Part shown: positions 6,073 to 6,254 of the stretch, in pieces
Position numbering within the stretch: position 1 is the stretch's first letter
How the letters are laid out: each line of letters begins with the position of its first letter
Notes under the pieces: generated by a model
Told to the model about the DNA's origin: nothing
The model's database searches: none
The model's input: the letters and a program-made list of their open reading frames with translations, nothing else
Made by a program: the position numbers and the translations under genes
Origin: Sandaracinaceae bacterium
GTDB taxonomy: Bacteria > Myxococcota_A > Polyangia > Polyangiales > JAFGIB01
Direction of reading: 5' to 3'
Length of the DNA: 6,254 nt
Assembly: GCA_017881145.1 (NCBI GenBank)
Contig: JADGRG010000272.1
Location: forward strand, 1-6,254

Positions 6073-6094
6073 CGGGTCGTGCAAGCACGACCCG
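6073..6094. repeat. Perfect 9-bp hairpin
   Basis: CGGGTCGTG (6073-6081) pairs with CACGACCCG (6086-6094) around a CAAG loop. No T run follows on either strand, so it is not a canonical intrinsic terminator. It lies between the copies of repeats A and B. Confidence 0.7.
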
Positions 6095-6104
6095 ATCACA
6101 TAGT

Positions 6105-6135
6105 CGCATCGCTCGCGTCTCCTGGCCCATCCGAC
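6105..6135. repeat. Repeat B, copy 2
   Basis: Second copy of the two-block sequence: 17 identical bases at 6105-6121, seven unlike bases, then ATCCGAC at 6129-6135. Confidence 0.75.
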
Positions 6136-6180
6136 GCTGTTTTCGAATTTCATCGCGACGTTTGTGATCATCGTCGCCCC

Positions 6181-6228
6181 CTCGCGAACGAGGCGAGACG
6201 GTTTCACATTCTCTTCATTCCACGAAGC
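6181..6228. repeat. Repeat C, copy 2 (48 bp)
   Basis: Second copy of the 48-base segment at 5964-6011. The hairpin that follows copy 1 (6002-6017) is not kept here; this copy runs into the palindrome AGCTGCGCAGCT instead. Confidence 0.75.
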
Positions 6229-6254
6229 TGCGCAGCTGCTTGGAGCGGCTGGGG

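Larger units (their letters stand above)
5842..6254. other. Gene-free stretch upstream of the tRNA, rich in short repeats
   Basis: This 413-base stretch to the window edge has no open frame with a ribosome site, domain or plausible composition. It holds the tRNA promoter region, three families of short direct repeats and several hairpins, listed separately. A patch around 5985-6050 is clearly richer in A and T than the rest of the window and includes TTCACG-AAGC-CGTGAA (6002-6017). Another hairpin, CAGCTGC/GCGGCTG with one G-U pair (6233-6251), lies at the edge. I could not identify a convincing -35/-10 pair for the tRNA. Confidence 0.6.

Noticed and set aside
5998..6207. 69-codon open frame on the minus strand near the right edge
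   Set aside because: It consists largely of the direct repeats and hairpins, lacks a good ribosome site and shows no recognisable protein feature.
5925..6228. CRISPR array interpretation of the repeat cluster
   Set aside because: Repeats occur only as pairs at unequal offsets, differ in length and overlap one another. There is no regular spacer pattern and no cas gene.

Overview
The window is GC-rich chromosomal housekeeping DNA from a bacterium. The SecD/SecF/YajC sequences, a SecF longer than the E. coli protein, the GC-rich codon use and the 'GGGCCTATAGCTCA...' isoleucine tRNA best fit a high-GC Myxococcota (delta-proteobacterial) genome. That assignment is an inference from protein and tRNA style, not a database match. 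I found no mobile element, CRISPR array or defence system, and no candidate for an undescribed system in the coding part. The least explained DNA is in two non-coding stretches that carry short direct repeats and hairpins.

Left part (17-3411, minus strand): a compact operon yajC-secD-secF encodes the accessory proton-driven part of the Sec translocon. A good sigma70-type promoter lies upstream of yajC (-35 TTGACG, 17-bp spacer, -10 TAGAAC, at 3539-3511). yajC most likely starts at a TTG codon with a clear Shine-Dalgarno. secD and secF are separated by 4 bases or overlap, depending on the secF start chosen. The window begins only 16 bases past the secF stop, so the operon's end is not visible.

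Middle (3680-4603, plus strand): ilvE, a complete branched-chain amino-acid aminotransferase, is divergent from the sec operon across a 268-bp intergenic region. It is followed at once by a terminator-like hairpin. The convergent gap 4604-4872 contains two 39-bp near-identical direct repeats 91 bp apart.

Right part (4873-5841, minus strand): a gene for a coiled-coil/zinc-ribbon protein of the CT398-like family has a strong Shine-Dalgarno and a leader stem-loop. About 155 bp upstream of it, on the same strand, is a tRNA gene with anticodon CAT. Its C4-G69 and C5-G68 pairs suggest tRNA-Ile2 (lysidine-modified) rather than methionine. A hairpin with a short T tract starts immediately at the tRNA's CCA end. 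The last 413 bases (5842-6254) hold no convincing gene but contain an interleaved set of short direct repeats at three different offsets, plus several hairpins.
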